From positions 186,001 through 250,000 of the forward strand of contig NZ_JAKLUA010000010.1 of assembly GCF_022012435.1 (NCBI RefSeq): a stretch of DNA of 64,000 nucleotides, written 5' to 3'. Below, piece after piece: positions 53,197-61,308 of the stretch (position 1 is its first letter; every line of letters begins with the position of its first letter). Position numbers and translations under genes: made by a program. Under the pieces are notes generated by a model. The model had not been told where the DNA came from and did not search any database. It was given only the letters and a program-made list of their open reading frames with translations. This DNA is from Bradyrhizobium zhengyangense. Lineage in GTDB: Bacteria; Pseudomonadota; Alphaproteobacteria; Rhizobiales; Xanthobacteraceae.

Positions 53197-53403
53197 ATGA
53201 CCCATGAAGACGAGCGTGAACTCGAAGCCGAGCTCACCCGGTTGCAGCAGGAACACCGAGATCTCGACGCGGCGATCGATGCACTGCATCAATCGCCTGC
53301 CCCCGACCTATTGCGGTTACAGCGCCTGAAGAAGCGCAAGCTGTTGTTGCGAGACCGTATCGCATTCATCGAAGACCAGATTACCCCCGACATCATCGCC
53401 TGA
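53197..53403 (+). CDS. DUF465 (YdcH-like) small protein
   Basis: A 68-residue helical protein. It contains ELEAELTRLQQEHRDLDAAI and LQRLKKRKLLLRDRIAFIE, the same DUF465 core (LKKRKL) as the divergent gene at 52685. Predicted coiled coil over most of its length. The two are paralogues with little identity outside the core. Function unknown; cytoplasmic. Confidence 0.88.
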   Translation: MTHEDERELEAELTRLQQEHRDLDAAIDALHQSPAPDLLRLQRLKKRKLLLRDRIAFIEDQITPDIIA

Positions 53404-53536
53404 TCCGGTGGCCGTGCATTGCCGCAACGTGAATCCACTTGACTCAAAAAGAACAAAAGAGGAACATTAATCCTATCCCCGACGCCCCCCGGAAATGCCC
53501 AAAGCAAACCGCCCAAGGACAGCAAGGACACCGCCG

Positions 53537-53743
53537 ATGTCAGCCCCCGCCCTTCTCGACAACAGCCATTATGAACAGGCCTGCGACCAGGCGATCGCGA
53601 TGTGCGACGGCAACCTGCGCAGCACCATCAAGGCGCTGATCATGGCCAACGAATATCTGGAAGCGGCGCTGGAGGAATTGCAGGCGGCTGTTACGGCCGG
53701 CTGCATCCCGGAGGCTTCGCGCAGCAGGAGCAGCGCGGCTTAA
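53537..53743 (+). CDS. Small conserved hypothetical protein
   Basis: A 68-residue protein, predicted mostly helical. It has the stretch ACDQAIAMCDGNLRSTIKALIMANEYLEAAL, of which the LRSTIKALIMANEYLE part looks conserved, and ends in a Ser/Arg tail. The start at 53537 (MSAPALLDN) follows an ACACCGCCG spacer; the frame is open upstream but shows no start of equal quality. I know similar hypotheticals only from Bradyrhizobium-like genomes. A small helical protein of similar size follows. No function assigned. Confidence 0.6.
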   Translation: MSAPALLDNSHYEQACDQAIAMCDGNLRSTIKALIMANEYLEAALEELQAAVTAGCIPEASRSRSSAA

Positions 53744-53766
53744 GACCCCACCATTGGAGCAACGCC

Positions 53767-54018
53767 ATGTCAGACGTGACCTATTACGTTGCAATGCCCT
53801 TCCTGATCGATGCCGACGGATCGCCTGTCGCCGGCACTGCTGAGGAATGCCAGAGCTCGACCGCTGCGCTACGACGCGCCGAGGCCCTGGCGCGCGGCAC
53901 CGGCCATATCGGCGCAGTCGCGTTCAGCCGCAGCGGCGATCCCATGACCGGTGAGTTCGGCGATGCCACGCTGCTGCGCAAATTCGGCAACGTGCCGGAA
54001 GATCTCGCCACGCTGTAA
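53767..54018 (+). CDS. Small hypothetical protein
   Basis: An 83-residue protein starting MSDVTYYVAMPFLIDADG, with a middle AALRRAEALARGTGHIGAVAFSRSGDP segment, quoted in part, and an end at TLLRKFGNVPEDLATL. It looks like a small alpha-beta domain. A GGAGCAACGCC leader precedes the ATG, 23 bp after the upstream small gene, so the two are likely cotranscribed. I do not recognise the family. It is followed at once by a palindromic repeat (54031-54081). Confidence 0.6.
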   Translation: MSDVTYYVAMPFLIDADGSPVAGTAEECQSSTAALRRAEALARGTGHIGAVAFSRSGDPMTGEFGDATLLRKFGNVPEDLATL

Positions 54019-54030
54019 GGTTTTATTGCT

Positions 54031-54081
54031 TGAGCATGATCTCTTCGGAAAGGCGCTGCACACTTTTCCGGATCATGCTCA
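54031..54081. repeat. Palindromic repeat (copy 1), overlaps end of GGDEF gene
   Basis: Outer arms TGAGCATGATC and GATCATGCTCA pair over 11 bp, with inner arms CGGAAA/TTTCCG. A second copy lies at 58030-58075 with the shared cores TTCGGAAA, CTGCACAC and TTTTCCGGATCATGCTC. The end of this copy supplies the TGA (54079-54081, minus strand) that terminates the GGDEF gene. Confidence 0.85.
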
Positions 54082-54876
54082 GCTGCCCACAAGCCTGATC
54101 CGCGGCTCGTGCCGCCGGTGCGCTTTGCGCACATACATGGCGGCATCAGCCTCCTCCAGCGCGCGGGCAGCATCGGACTGCGCACCGAGCAGCGCAACAC
54201 CGGCGGAGGCGCCCGCCGTCACATGCTGGCCGCGAAAGGTGAAGGACAAATCGTCGATCGCCTGCTCGAAGATGGCCGCCTTCGCCTTGGCGTCAGTCTC
54301 ACTGAGATTCCACAACAGCAATGCGAACTCGTCGCCACCGAGACGGCCGACCACGTCGGACGCCCGGATCTGTCGCGTCAGCGTGCTGGCTATCGCCTTG
54401 AGCACCTCATCGCCGGCGGCATGGCCGAAGGAATCGTTGATCGGCTTCAGCCGGTCGACGTCGAGCACGATCAGCGCGCCGCTGGCGCGGTAGCGCTTCA
54501 TGTAGGCGATGGCGCGCTGGAGCTCGCGCTCGAAACCGCGCCGGTTGGGAATGTCGAGCAGGAAATCCGTGTCGGCCGCCGCCTCGAGCTCGGCGACGCG
54601 CCGCAGCGCCTGGGTGAGCTTGGTCCGCAGGCCGCGGATGGTCGCCGTGCTGCTGTCCTTGCTCGCTGCATTGCCGGTCATCTTGGTCGCCGTCTTGGCA
54701 GCGCCGGCCCGGGACGCGCGGCGCGGCGCCGCAGGCCGCTTGGGTACGACTTTCGTTCGGCTCCCGCTGGTTTTCCGGCCCTTTTTGGCCTTCGCAGCGG
54801 TCGCCCTTTTTGATTTCTTCATGGGCATCCTGCTCAATGAAGGCTTGCGGGGATTCACCAAGACAGGATAGTGCAT
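54079..54876 (-). CDS. GGDEF-domain diguanylate cyclase, soluble
   Basis: A 265-residue protein. Residues 17-66 are very Lys/Arg/Ala-rich and probably disordered or nucleic-acid/envelope binding. The GGDEF domain covers about 100-262, with DFLLDIPNRRGFERELQRA, GGDEF at 180-184 and a canonical I-site RASD at 171-174, so product inhibition is expected. No transmembrane helix. The start at 54876 has AAGGAGAAGGGA ahead; an ATG at 54828 is possible. The stop codon lies in a palindromic repeat, so the last residues were probably set by insertion of that element. Confidence 0.9.
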   Translation of the reverse strand: MHYPVLVNPRKPSLSRMPMKKSKRATAAKAKKGRKTSGSRTKVVPKRPAAPRRASRAGAAKTATKMTGNAASKDSSTATIRGLRTKLTQALRRVAELEAAADTDFLLDIPNRRGFERELQRAIAYMKRYRASGALIVLDVDRLKPINDSFGHAAGDEVLKAIASTLTRQIRASDVVGRLGGDEFALLLWNLSETDAKAKAAIFEQAIDDLSFTFRGQHVTAGASAGVALLGAQSDAARALEEADAAMYVRKAHRRHEPRIRLVGS

Positions 54877-54963
54877 TCCCTTCTCCTTGCCACCGCCTTG
54901 CGAGCCGCCGGCCGGAACCGTTAATCTGGCCTATCTTTCTGTTTTCCGAGCACAATTGACGTC

Positions 54964-55452
54964 ATGACCGCGCCGATCGCCATCATCATGGGAAGCCAGT
55001 CGGACTGGGAGACGATGCGGCACGCCGCCGACACGCTCGCAGCGCTTGGTGTCGCCTCCGACACCCGCATCGTTTCAGCTCACCGCACCCCCGACCGGCT
55101 GTTTACCTTCGCCAAGGGCGCCAAGGCGGAAGGCTTCAAGGTCATCATCGCCGGCGCCGGCGGGGCCGCGCACCTGCCCGGCATGGCCGCAGCCCTGACG
55201 GAACTGCCTGTCTTCGGCGTCCCCGTCGAGTCCAGGACGCTGAAGGGCATCGATTCGCTCTATTCGATCGTTCAGATGCCGGCCGGCATTCCGGTCGGCA
55301 CGCTCGCGATCGGCAAGGCCGGCGCGATCAACGCGGCGCTGCTTGCGGCCGCCGTGCTGGCGCTGTCCGATCCAGCGCTGTCCGATCGCCTCGCCGCCTG
55401 GCGCAAGGCACAGACCGAGGCGGTTGCCGAGCGCCCGGAGGACAAGGCGTGA
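54964..55452 (+). CDS. purE: N5-carboxyaminoimidazole ribonucleotide mutase
   Basis: PurE (162 residues) rearranges N5-CAIR to CAIR in purine synthesis. The class I signature is clear: MGSQSDWETMRHAADTL, VSAHRTPDRLFTFA and AGAGGAAHLPGMAAALT, quoted in parts. The gene overlaps purK by 4 bp (GTGA), so both steps are coupled as usual. Confidence 0.96.
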   Translation: MTAPIAIIMGSQSDWETMRHAADTLAALGVASDTRIVSAHRTPDRLFTFAKGAKAEGFKVIIAGAGGAAHLPGMAAALTELPVFGVPVESRTLKGIDSLYSIVQMPAGIPVGTLAIGKAGAINAALLAAAVLALSDPALSDRLAAWRKAQTEAVAERPEDKA

Positions 55453-56555
55453 CTGACGCAAAGCAGGTGAAGCTGAAGCCCGGCGACACCATCGGAATCC
55501 TCGGCGGCGGACAACTCGGTCGAATGCTGGCCATGGCGGCGGCGCGGCTCGGCCTGCGCTGCCAGGTGTTCTCGCCCGATCCCGACTCGCCGGCTTTCGA
55601 CGTGGTGCTGAACGCGACCTGCGCCGAATATGCCGATGTCGAGGCGCTCGAGCTGTTCGCCCACGATGTCGACGTCATCACCTACGAATTCGAGAACGTT
55701 CCGTCCGCGGCCGCCCTGGTGCTGGATTCGCGCCGTCCGGTGCTGCCGAACCGCAAGATCCTCGAGACCACCCAGGATCGGCTCGCCGAGAAGGATTTTG
55801 TCACGCGGCTCGGCATCGGCACCGCCGCCTATGCCGACGTCACCTCGGTCGCATCGTTGCGCGAGGCGATCGTCAAAATCGGCCTCCCCGCGGTGCTGAA
55901 GACCCGCCGCTTCGGCTATGACGGCAAGGGCCAGGCGATCATCCGCGAGGGCGACGACATCGCGAAAGTGTGGACCAGCCTCGCCACAAAATCGGCAATC
56001 CTGGAAGCCTTCATCCCGTACGAGCGCGAGATCTCCGTCATCGCCGCACGCTCTGCATCGGGCCAGGTCGAATGCTTCGACGTCACCGAGAACGAGCATC
56101 GCGACCACATTCTGAAGATCTCGCGAGCGCCTGCGCCGATCCCTGATGTACTTGCCGAGGAGGCACGCAGCATCGCCGGCAAGATCGCAACCGCGCTCGA
56201 CTATGTCGGCGTGCTCGCGGTGGAGATGTTCGTGCTCGCCAACGGCGGCGGATCGAAAGTGCTGGTCAACGAGATCGCGCCGCGCGTGCATAATTCCGGA
56301 CACTGGACGCTCGACGGCGCGTCGGTCTCCCAGTTCGAGCAACACATCCGCGCCATCGCCGGCTGGCCGCTCGGCAAGCCGGTGCGCCACGGTGAGATCG
56401 TCACCATGACCAATCTGATCGGCGACGAAATCAATGATTACGAGAAGTGGCTGAGCGTGCCCGGCGCGACTGTCCACATTTACGGCAAGGGCGCTCCGCG
56501 CCCCGGCCGCAAGATGGGCCACGTCACCGAAGTCAGGCCTTCAAAGAGCAAGTAG
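55449..56555 (+). CDS. purK: N5-carboxyaminoimidazole ribonucleotide synthetase
   Basis: PurK (368 residues) makes N5-CAIR from AIR, bicarbonate and ATP. It is an ATP-grasp enzyme: IGILGGGQLGRMLAMAA at the N-terminus, YDGKGQAI in the middle and NEIAPRVHNSGHWT with the metal-binding residues near the C-terminus. The start is GTG at 55449 within the end of purE. Followed by a hairpin at 56557-56582. Confidence 0.96.
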   Translation: MTDAKQVKLKPGDTIGILGGGQLGRMLAMAAARLGLRCQVFSPDPDSPAFDVVLNATCAEYADVEALELFAHDVDVITYEFENVPSAAALVLDSRRPVLPNRKILETTQDRLAEKDFVTRLGIGTAAYADVTSVASLREAIVKIGLPAVLKTRRFGYDGKGQAIIREGDDIAKVWTSLATKSAILEAFIPYEREISVIAARSASGQVECFDVTENEHRDHILKISRAPAPIPDVLAEEARSIAGKIATALDYVGVLAVEMFVLANGGGSKVLVNEIAPRVHNSGHWTLDGASVSQFEQHIRAIAGWPLGKPVRHGEIVTMTNLIGDEINDYEKWLSVPGATVHIYGKGAPRPGRKMGHVTEVRPSKSK

Positions 56556-56556
56556 G

Positions 56557-56582
56557 GGGACCGCAGCAAAAGCTGCGATCCC
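56557..56582. terminator. Hairpin after purEK, before convergent aqpZ
   Basis: GGGACCGCAGC and GCTGCGATCCC pair over 11 positions with one mismatch around AAAA. It lies just after the purK stop (56555) and just before the aqpZ stop (56592), so it can serve both strands. Confidence 0.6.
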
Positions 56583-56591
56583 GCTGTTGAA

Positions 56592-57314
56592 CTAGGCCGT
56601 CTTCACGCCCGCGACGACGCCCGCGGGCTCCTCGCTGAGCCAGCGATAGATCACGCCCCCCAGCGCGCCGCCGATCAGCGGTGCGACCCAGAACAGCCAG
56701 AGCTGCGCCAGCGCCCAGCCGCCGACGAACAGCGCGGGGCCGGTGCTGCGCGCCGGATTCACGGACGTGTTGGTCACGGGGATGCTGACGAGATGGATCA
56801 TCACCAACGCAAGCCCGATCGCGAGCGGTGCGAAGCCCGCCGGCGCGCGGCCATGGGTCGCGCCCATGATGACGAACAGGAACATCATGGTCATCACCAC
56901 CTCGGTGATGAAGCAGGCGATCATGCTGTACTGGCCCGGCGAATGCGCATCATAGCCGTTGGAGGCAAAGCCCTTGGTGACGTCGAAGCCCGGCGCACCG
57001 CTGGCGATCACGTAGAGCAGCTCGGCGGCGACGATGGCGCCGCAGACCTGCGCAATCACGTAAGGCAGGATCTGGCCTGCCGGAAACCGCCCGCCGGCAG
57101 CAAGGCCGACCGTGACGGCCGGGTTGAGATGGCAGCCCGAGATGTGGCCGATCGCATAGGCCATGGTGACGACGCTGAGGCCAAAGGCCAGGGACACGCC
57201 GACCAGGCCGATGCCGACCTGCGGAAAGCCGGCGGCGATCACCGCGCTGCCGCAGCCTGCGAATGTGAGCCAGAACGTGCCGATGGCCTCGGCAGCGTAT
57301 TTCTTCATGTCCAT
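56592..57314 (-). CDS. aqpZ: Aquaporin Z
   Basis: A 240-residue MIP-family channel with six helices and the two NPA boxes, HLNPAVTVG and SVNPARSTGPAL. The second half starts with ATHGRAPAGFAPLAIG. The Arg after the second NPA, and the His and Cys near the selectivity filter, favour water rather than glycerol transport. The start at 57314 (MDMKKYAAE) has AGGGGAG upstream on the minus strand. It stands alone. Confidence 0.95.
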   Translation of the reverse strand: MDMKKYAAEAIGTFWLTFAGCGSAVIAAGFPQVGIGLVGVSLAFGLSVVTMAYAIGHISGCHLNPAVTVGLAAGGRFPAGQILPYVIAQVCGAIVAAELLYVIASGAPGFDVTKGFASNGYDAHSPGQYSMIACFITEVVMTMMFLFVIMGATHGRAPAGFAPLAIGLALVMIHLVSIPVTNTSVNPARSTGPALFVGGWALAQLWLFWVAPLIGGALGGVIYRWLSEEPAGVVAGVKTA

Positions 57315-57573
57315 GTGGCGTCTCCCCTGATTGCAAAGATTTTCGGAACTATGTCCGCTGCGGCCCTTCTTGGCGCCAAATCTCCCAAATCGGGGCTGCA
57401 AGGGAGGATTTTCGCCGCATTTAATGGCTGAACTTGGCCCTAAACTCCGCTTCGCAGGTGGACATCCCAGGTTTTGTCTGATACATCCGCGCCCTCAAGG
57501 TTAAGGGCTTGCGCTTTTTGCCATCCCTTCGTCTTACCAGAATTCAAATCCGATCCACTGAAGAGGATGCCGC

Positions 57574-57870
57574 GTGCAGGTTCTCGTTCGCGATAACAAT
57601 GTCGACCAAGCCCTCAAGGCGCTGAAGAAAAAGATGCAGCGCGAAGGCATTTTCCGCGAGATGAAGCTCCGCGGTCACTACGAGAAGCCCTCCGAGAAGA
57701 AGGCTCGTGAAAAGGCCGAAGCCGTGCGCCGCGCGCGCAAGCTGGCCCGCAAGAAGCTGCAGCGCGAAGGCCTGCTGCCGATGAAGCCGAAGCCGGTGTT
57801 CGGCGCTGGCCCCGGTGGCGAGCGTGGTGGCCGTGGCGGCCCCGGTGCAGGTCCGCGCGGACCGCGCTGA
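57574..57870 (+). CDS. rpsU: 30S ribosomal protein S21
   Basis: S21 (98 residues). The core MQVLVRDNNVDQALKALKKK with REMKLRGHYEKPSEKKARE is standard. The start codon is GTG at 57574. A C-terminal extension of about 25 residues (PKPVFGAGPGGERGGRGGPGAGP, abbreviated) is Gly/Arg/Pro-rich and typical of alphaproteobacterial S21. A clear terminator follows at 57901-57932. Confidence 0.96.
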   Translation: MQVLVRDNNVDQALKALKKKMQREGIFREMKLRGHYEKPSEKKAREKAEAVRRARKLARKKLQREGLLPMKPKPVFGAGPGGERGGRGGPGAGPRGPR

Positions 57871-57900
57871 TCTTGCCGAGATTGCAGGACTGAGTTTCGA

Positions 57901-57932
57901 TAACGCGGGCTCCGAGCCCGCGTTATTTTTTT
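57901..57932 (+). terminator. Rho-independent terminator of rpsU
   Basis: TAACGCGGGCT and AGCCCGCGTTA form an 11-bp stem around CCG, followed directly by seven T (57926-57932). This is the most canonical intrinsic terminator in the window, 30 bp after the rpsU stop. Confidence 0.92.
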
Positions 57933-57974
57933 GTGAGCAGTGCCTTTCCGGGACGGGGCACTACAGATGCGGCG

Positions 57975-58017
57975 CTAAAGCGCGATGAGATCGGGATTGT
58001 TTGTCATCGCGCTTTAG
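57975..58017. repeat. Palindrome next to second repeat copy
   Basis: CTAAAGCGCGATGA and TCATCGCGCTTTAG are perfect 14-bp arms around a 15-nt loop. It lies 13 bp before the palindromic repeat at 58030-58075, so together they make a composite element between rpsU and the TPR lipoprotein gene. Confidence 0.8.
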
Positions 58018-58029
58018 GTTGTTGTTTGG

Positions 58030-58075
58030 GCATGATCTTTTCGGAAAACTTCTGCACACTTTTCCGGATCATGCT
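58030..58075. repeat. Palindromic repeat (copy 2)
   Basis: GCATGATC and GATCATGC form the outer arms, with TTTTCGGAAAA and TTTTCCGGA inside. It closely resembles 54031-54081, including CTGCACAC in the loop. Intergenic, about 20 bp before the TPR gene start. Confidence 0.85.
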
Positions 58076-58095
58076 CTAGCGCGAGCGAACCGTAG

Positions 58096-58746
58096 ATGGC
58101 CTTCCCTATCCCCCAGCCCGTCTTGGCGCGGCGACGCCGTATCTGGCGCAAGCCCCTTGCGCTGACCTTGATGGGGATCGCGCTGTGCGGCTGCTCCTTC
58201 GATCTCGGCTCATTGGGGCCGGAGAAGGACAAGCCGCAGGAAGCGCCCAAGGCGACCGCCGCGCCTGACAGCGCCGTCAGCGCTGCCAACGTCTCTGAGG
58301 CCCAGACCCACACGGAAAAAGCGCAAGGCTTTGCCAAGTCCGGCGAGACGCAGGCCGCACTGGACGAGTTCAACCGCGCCGTCGCGCTCGATCCCTATAA
58401 TGCGCAGGCGCTCTACGGCCGCGCCCTGCTCTACCAGGGCAACAACGAGCACGACTTCGCGATTGCCGATTTCGGCGCCGCCAGCGGGCTCAATCCGCAG
58501 AAGGCCGAACCGCTGCTCGGCCGTGCCGTCAGCTATCTCGCCATCGGCAAGGTCAAGGAGGCGGCTGCCGATCTCGACGAGGCCTCCGAAGCCGATCCGC
58601 ACAATGCTCAGGTCTGGACGACCCGGGGGCAGGCCTATGAGCGGCTGGGTGACAAGGCCAAGGCGGCGGCGTCCTACAACAAGGCAGTCAGCCTGCGCCC
58701 ACGCGATGACGCCGCTCGCAGCGGCTTGGCCCGTGTCGGCGGCTGA
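58096..58746 (+). CDS. Tetratricopeptide repeat lipoprotein
   Basis: A 216-residue protein. The N-terminus has a basic stretch (RRRRIWRKP), a hydrophobic helix and a lipobox LCGC near residue 33, predicting a lipoprotein. After a Pro/Ala-rich linker, about three TPR units cover residues 70-210: DEFNRAVALDPYNAQALYGRA, SGLNPQKAEPLLGRAVSYLA and EADPHNAQVWTTRGQAYERL, quoted in parts. TPR lipoproteins scaffold envelope complexes; the partner here is unknown. The neighbouring palindromes are unrelated. Confidence 0.87.
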   Translation: MAFPIPQPVLARRRRIWRKPLALTLMGIALCGCSFDLGSLGPEKDKPQEAPKATAAPDSAVSAANVSEAQTHTEKAQGFAKSGETQAALDEFNRAVALDPYNAQALYGRALLYQGNNEHDFAIADFGAASGLNPQKAEPLLGRAVSYLAIGKVKEAAADLDEASEADPHNAQVWTTRGQAYERLGDKAKAAASYNKAVSLRPRDDAARSGLARVGG

Positions 58747-58777
58747 CAATTATGGGATGGCGTAGGCGCTATCCTGG

Positions 58778-59746
58778 CTAATCGGGGGTAGCGCTCTTCG
58801 GCAGAACCGCGTGGAACATCGACTTCATGCCCGACAACATTTCGTCGGCGACATTGGTCTTGGGACGCGGCATCGGCGCGCCGGCATCGGCGCGCAGGTC
58901 GAGCGGCGGGGCGATCACCGGGACCGGAATATCGGCCGGTGGCGTCAGCCGATTCGGATCGTCGTTGCCGATCGAGGCGGTGTACGGCGGATTCGCCTGC
59001 GACGCGGCGCCATTGCCATAGGCCTCGGGTGACGGCGTCGACACATTGATCGGCGGAGGCAGGGGACGCACCGTCGCTGGCACCGCGGTCACGACGCGCG
59101 GAGCCTCCGGCGTGCGGGATGCTTCCTGAACGGCAGGCTCCGGCGTCCTCTCGGGCGCCTTGTCGACCGACTTGGTCTCGGCAGGCTTGGCTTCGGCAGG
59201 CTTGGCTTCGGCAGGCTTGGCTTCAGTCGATTTGGCCTCGGCGGCCTTCTCGGCGGCCTTGCCCTCGGGCGACTTGCGCAGGCGCTCGATGGCAGCCCGG
59301 GCGAGATCGTTGGCGTCGGGGGTCACGGCCGGAGACGAATTGGCCTCAACCACGGGTGCAGCGGCGGGGGCTGCCGGGCTGGACGTGACGGGGGAGGACT
59401 TGGCAACCGCCTTCTCATGCGCGGGGGAATGACCGTGCGAAGCGGCCTCGTCCGCAGCCTTGGTGTCGGCAGCCTTGGTCTCAGCAGACTTGTCGGCCGC
59501 CGCCTTGTCCGCCGCGCTCTTGTCGGAAATGCTCTTCTCGGAAACGCCCTTGGCCTTCACGCCGGGGCCCGGGAGGTGGGCCACGTCAGCGGGCTTCTTG
59601 CCGGCGTCGGCAGGTGCGACGACTGCGGCTGGCGTATCCGCCGCCGGCCTGGCGTTGATGTAGTGGTTAACGATGTAGGCCCCGATGATCGTCGCGAGCA
59701 CCGAGGGGAAAATATCCATCGAGATTTTAGCGAGGTATTTCAGCAT
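58778..59746 (-). CDS. Ala/Lys/Pro-rich single-pass membrane protein
   Basis: A 322-residue protein. A hydrophobic N-terminal helix (about 8-28, ISMDIFPSVLATIIGAYIV) is followed by a long low-complexity region rich in Ala, Lys, Glu, Pro and Asp (about 60-240). Within it the nucleotide sequence shows three 15-bp tandem units at 59181-59225 that encode KPAEA repeats. The C-terminal part (about 250-322) is more ordered and ends ADEMLSGMKSMFHAVLPKS. The pattern resembles TonB-like or periplasm-spanning linkers, but no TonB motif is seen. No function assigned. Confidence 0.7.
   Translation of the reverse strand: MLKYLAKISMDIFPSVLATIIGAYIVNHYINARPAADTPAAVVAPADAGKKPADVAHLPGPGVKAKGVSEKSISDKSAADKAAADKSAETKAADTKAADEAASHGHSPAHEKAVAKSSPVTSSPAAPAAAPVVEANSSPAVTPDANDLARAAIERLRKSPEGKAAEKAAEAKSTEAKPAEAKPAEAKPAETKSVDKAPERTPEPAVQEASRTPEAPRVVTAVPATVRPLPPPINVSTPSPEAYGNGAASQANPPYTASIGNDDPNRLTPPADIPVPVIAPPLDLRADAGAPMPRPKTNVADEMLSGMKSMFHAVLPKSATPD
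59181..59225. repeat. Three 15-bp tandem repeats inside the Ala/Lys-rich gene
   Basis: GCAGGCTTGGCTTCG occurs at 59181-59195 and 59196-59210, and as a one-base variant at 59211-59225. On the minus strand each unit encodes EAKPA. Related shorter units flank the array, suggesting repeat growth within the coding region. Confidence 0.75.
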
Positions 59747-59839
59747 TTCTCGGCCACTCCCCGCGCGATCTGATGCGGGAACTTTGGGGCATTGTAAGGG
59801 ATCAACTGCGACGGATCGATGGCAAAGGTTACGCGCGCC

Positions 59840-60124
59840 TTACGCCTTCAGCTCAATCTCAAGGAACACGATCTCGGTTGAGGTTTCGTTAAGTACGTCG
59901 TGTTGGACGCCGGCCTTGCGGAAGTAGGATTTTCCCGCCGAGAGCTGCGCCTTGGAACGCTCCCCGCCCGGCGCCACGATGGTCATTTCGCCGGCGACGA
60001 CGGGAACAATCACATAGTCCATTCCGTGGGTGTGATGCCCGGTCGCGCTGCCCGGGGCAAGCCGCCATTCGGTCACCCGGACCTCGTCATTGTCGATCTG
60101 GACTTCGGACCTGGCGGCAAGCAT
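59840..60124 (-). CDS. Small cupin-domain protein
   Basis: A 94-residue single-domain cupin. GSATGHHTHGMDYVIVPVVAGEMTIV contains the first metal-binding motif (HHTHG), and the second motif includes KAGVQHDVLNET with a His. The fold binds a metal through the His cluster; substrate unknown. It stands between the Ala/Lys-rich membrane gene and the Ca2+/H+ antiporter, 26 bp from the latter on the same strand. Confidence 0.85.
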   Translation of the reverse strand: MLAARSEVQIDNDEVRVTEWRLAPGSATGHHTHGMDYVIVPVVAGEMTIVAPGGERSKAQLSAGKSYFRKAGVQHDVLNETSTEIVFLEIELKA

Positions 60125-60150
60125 CGAGAACCTCTCTAAGACGAATCGGC

Positions 60151-61248
60151 TCAGGGCACGAACACCATGAACGCGTAGACGGCAAATACCACCATATGGA
60201 CCAGTCCGAACAGGACATTGGTCCTGCCGGTGCCGAAGGTCAGCATGCTCAGCAAGAATGTCAGGAACAGCAGCGCCGTGTTCTGGGAATTGAGCCCCAG
60301 CACTAGCGGCTGGTCGATGACATAGGTGGCGAGCCCGACCGCCGGGATGGTCAGGCCGATGGTCGCCAGCGAGGATCCGAGCGCCAAATTGATGCTCTTC
60401 TGAAGATCGTTCTTGCGGGCCGCGGTGATCGCGGAGACGCCTTCCGGCATCAGGATCAGGAGCGCGACCAGAAGACCCGCAAAGGCCGGCGGAGCGCCGA
60501 TCGTGTCGGCGACGGCGTCCACCACCAGCGAGAATTTCTTGGCCAGCAGCACGACGGCCAGGAGCGAGATCAGGAGCAGCGCGACGCTCAGCGCCAGCAT
60601 CTTGCCCGACAGATGGGCCTCCCCGCTCTCGCCCTCCGCCCCCTCATGGACGAAATAATCCTTGTGCAGGACGGTCTGGGTGTAGAGGAACACGCCATAG
60701 AGCACGATGGTCACGAGGTCGACGAAGCCGAGCTGAAGCGTCGAATAGATCGGCCCCGGCGTCGTCAGCGTGTAATTGGGCATGATCAGCGTCAACGTCG
60801 CGAGCGCAATCAGCACGCTGAGATAGACGTTGGCTCCAGAGAGCTGAAACCCCTGTTCGCGGTAGCGCAGCCCGCCGATGAACACGCAGAGGCCGACGAG
60901 GCCATTGCAGACGATCATCACCACTGCGAAGACGGTGTCACGCGCAAGCGTCGGGGCGGGCTTGTCGCCGAGCATGATCGTGGTGATCAGCGCGACCTCG
61001 ATGATGGTCACCGCAAGCGTGAGCAGCAGCGTGCCGAACGGCTCGCCGATCCGCTCCGCGATCACCTCGGAATGATGGACGGCTGCGAACACGGTGCCGA
61101 ACAGGATCACCAGCAGGACGATCGCGAACAGGCCGCCCCCGGCCGACAGGGTGAAACCGTAGCCGGTCGCGGTGACGACCAGGAACAGCAGCACCGCCAG
61201 GGCCGGGAACACCCAGGACGACCGCGGCATCGGTCCGTGTACACTCAT
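60151..61248 (-). CDS. ChaA-family calcium:proton antiporter
   Basis: A 365-residue antiporter with about eleven helices. The two alpha-repeat motifs are visible: GEPFGTLLLTLAVTIIEVALI (near residues 66-86) and LILMPEGVSAITAARKNDLQKSINLALGSSLATI (about 265-300), quoted in parts, with conserved Glu in each. Such ChaA/CAX proteins extrude Ca2+ or Na+/K+ in exchange for H+. The tail is short. Adjacent to the cupin gene, but a functional link is not implied. Confidence 0.88.
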   Translation of the reverse strand: MSVHGPMPRSSWVFPALAVLLFLVVTATGYGFTLSAGGGLFAIVLLVILFGTVFAAVHHSEVIAERIGEPFGTLLLTLAVTIIEVALITTIMLGDKPAPTLARDTVFAVVMIVCNGLVGLCVFIGGLRYREQGFQLSGANVYLSVLIALATLTLIMPNYTLTTPGPIYSTLQLGFVDLVTIVLYGVFLYTQTVLHKDYFVHEGAEGESGEAHLSGKMLALSVALLLISLLAVVLLAKKFSLVVDAVADTIGAPPAFAGLLVALLILMPEGVSAITAARKNDLQKSINLALGSSLATIGLTIPAVGLATYVIDQPLVLGLNSQNTALLFLTFLLSMLTFGTGRTNVLFGLVHMVVFAVYAFMVFVP

Positions 61249-61308
61249 GCAGGCGATTCCTTCGTTGAACCGCCCGATTATGCGCGAGAAGATCGCGCCC
61301 GTCAGCCC

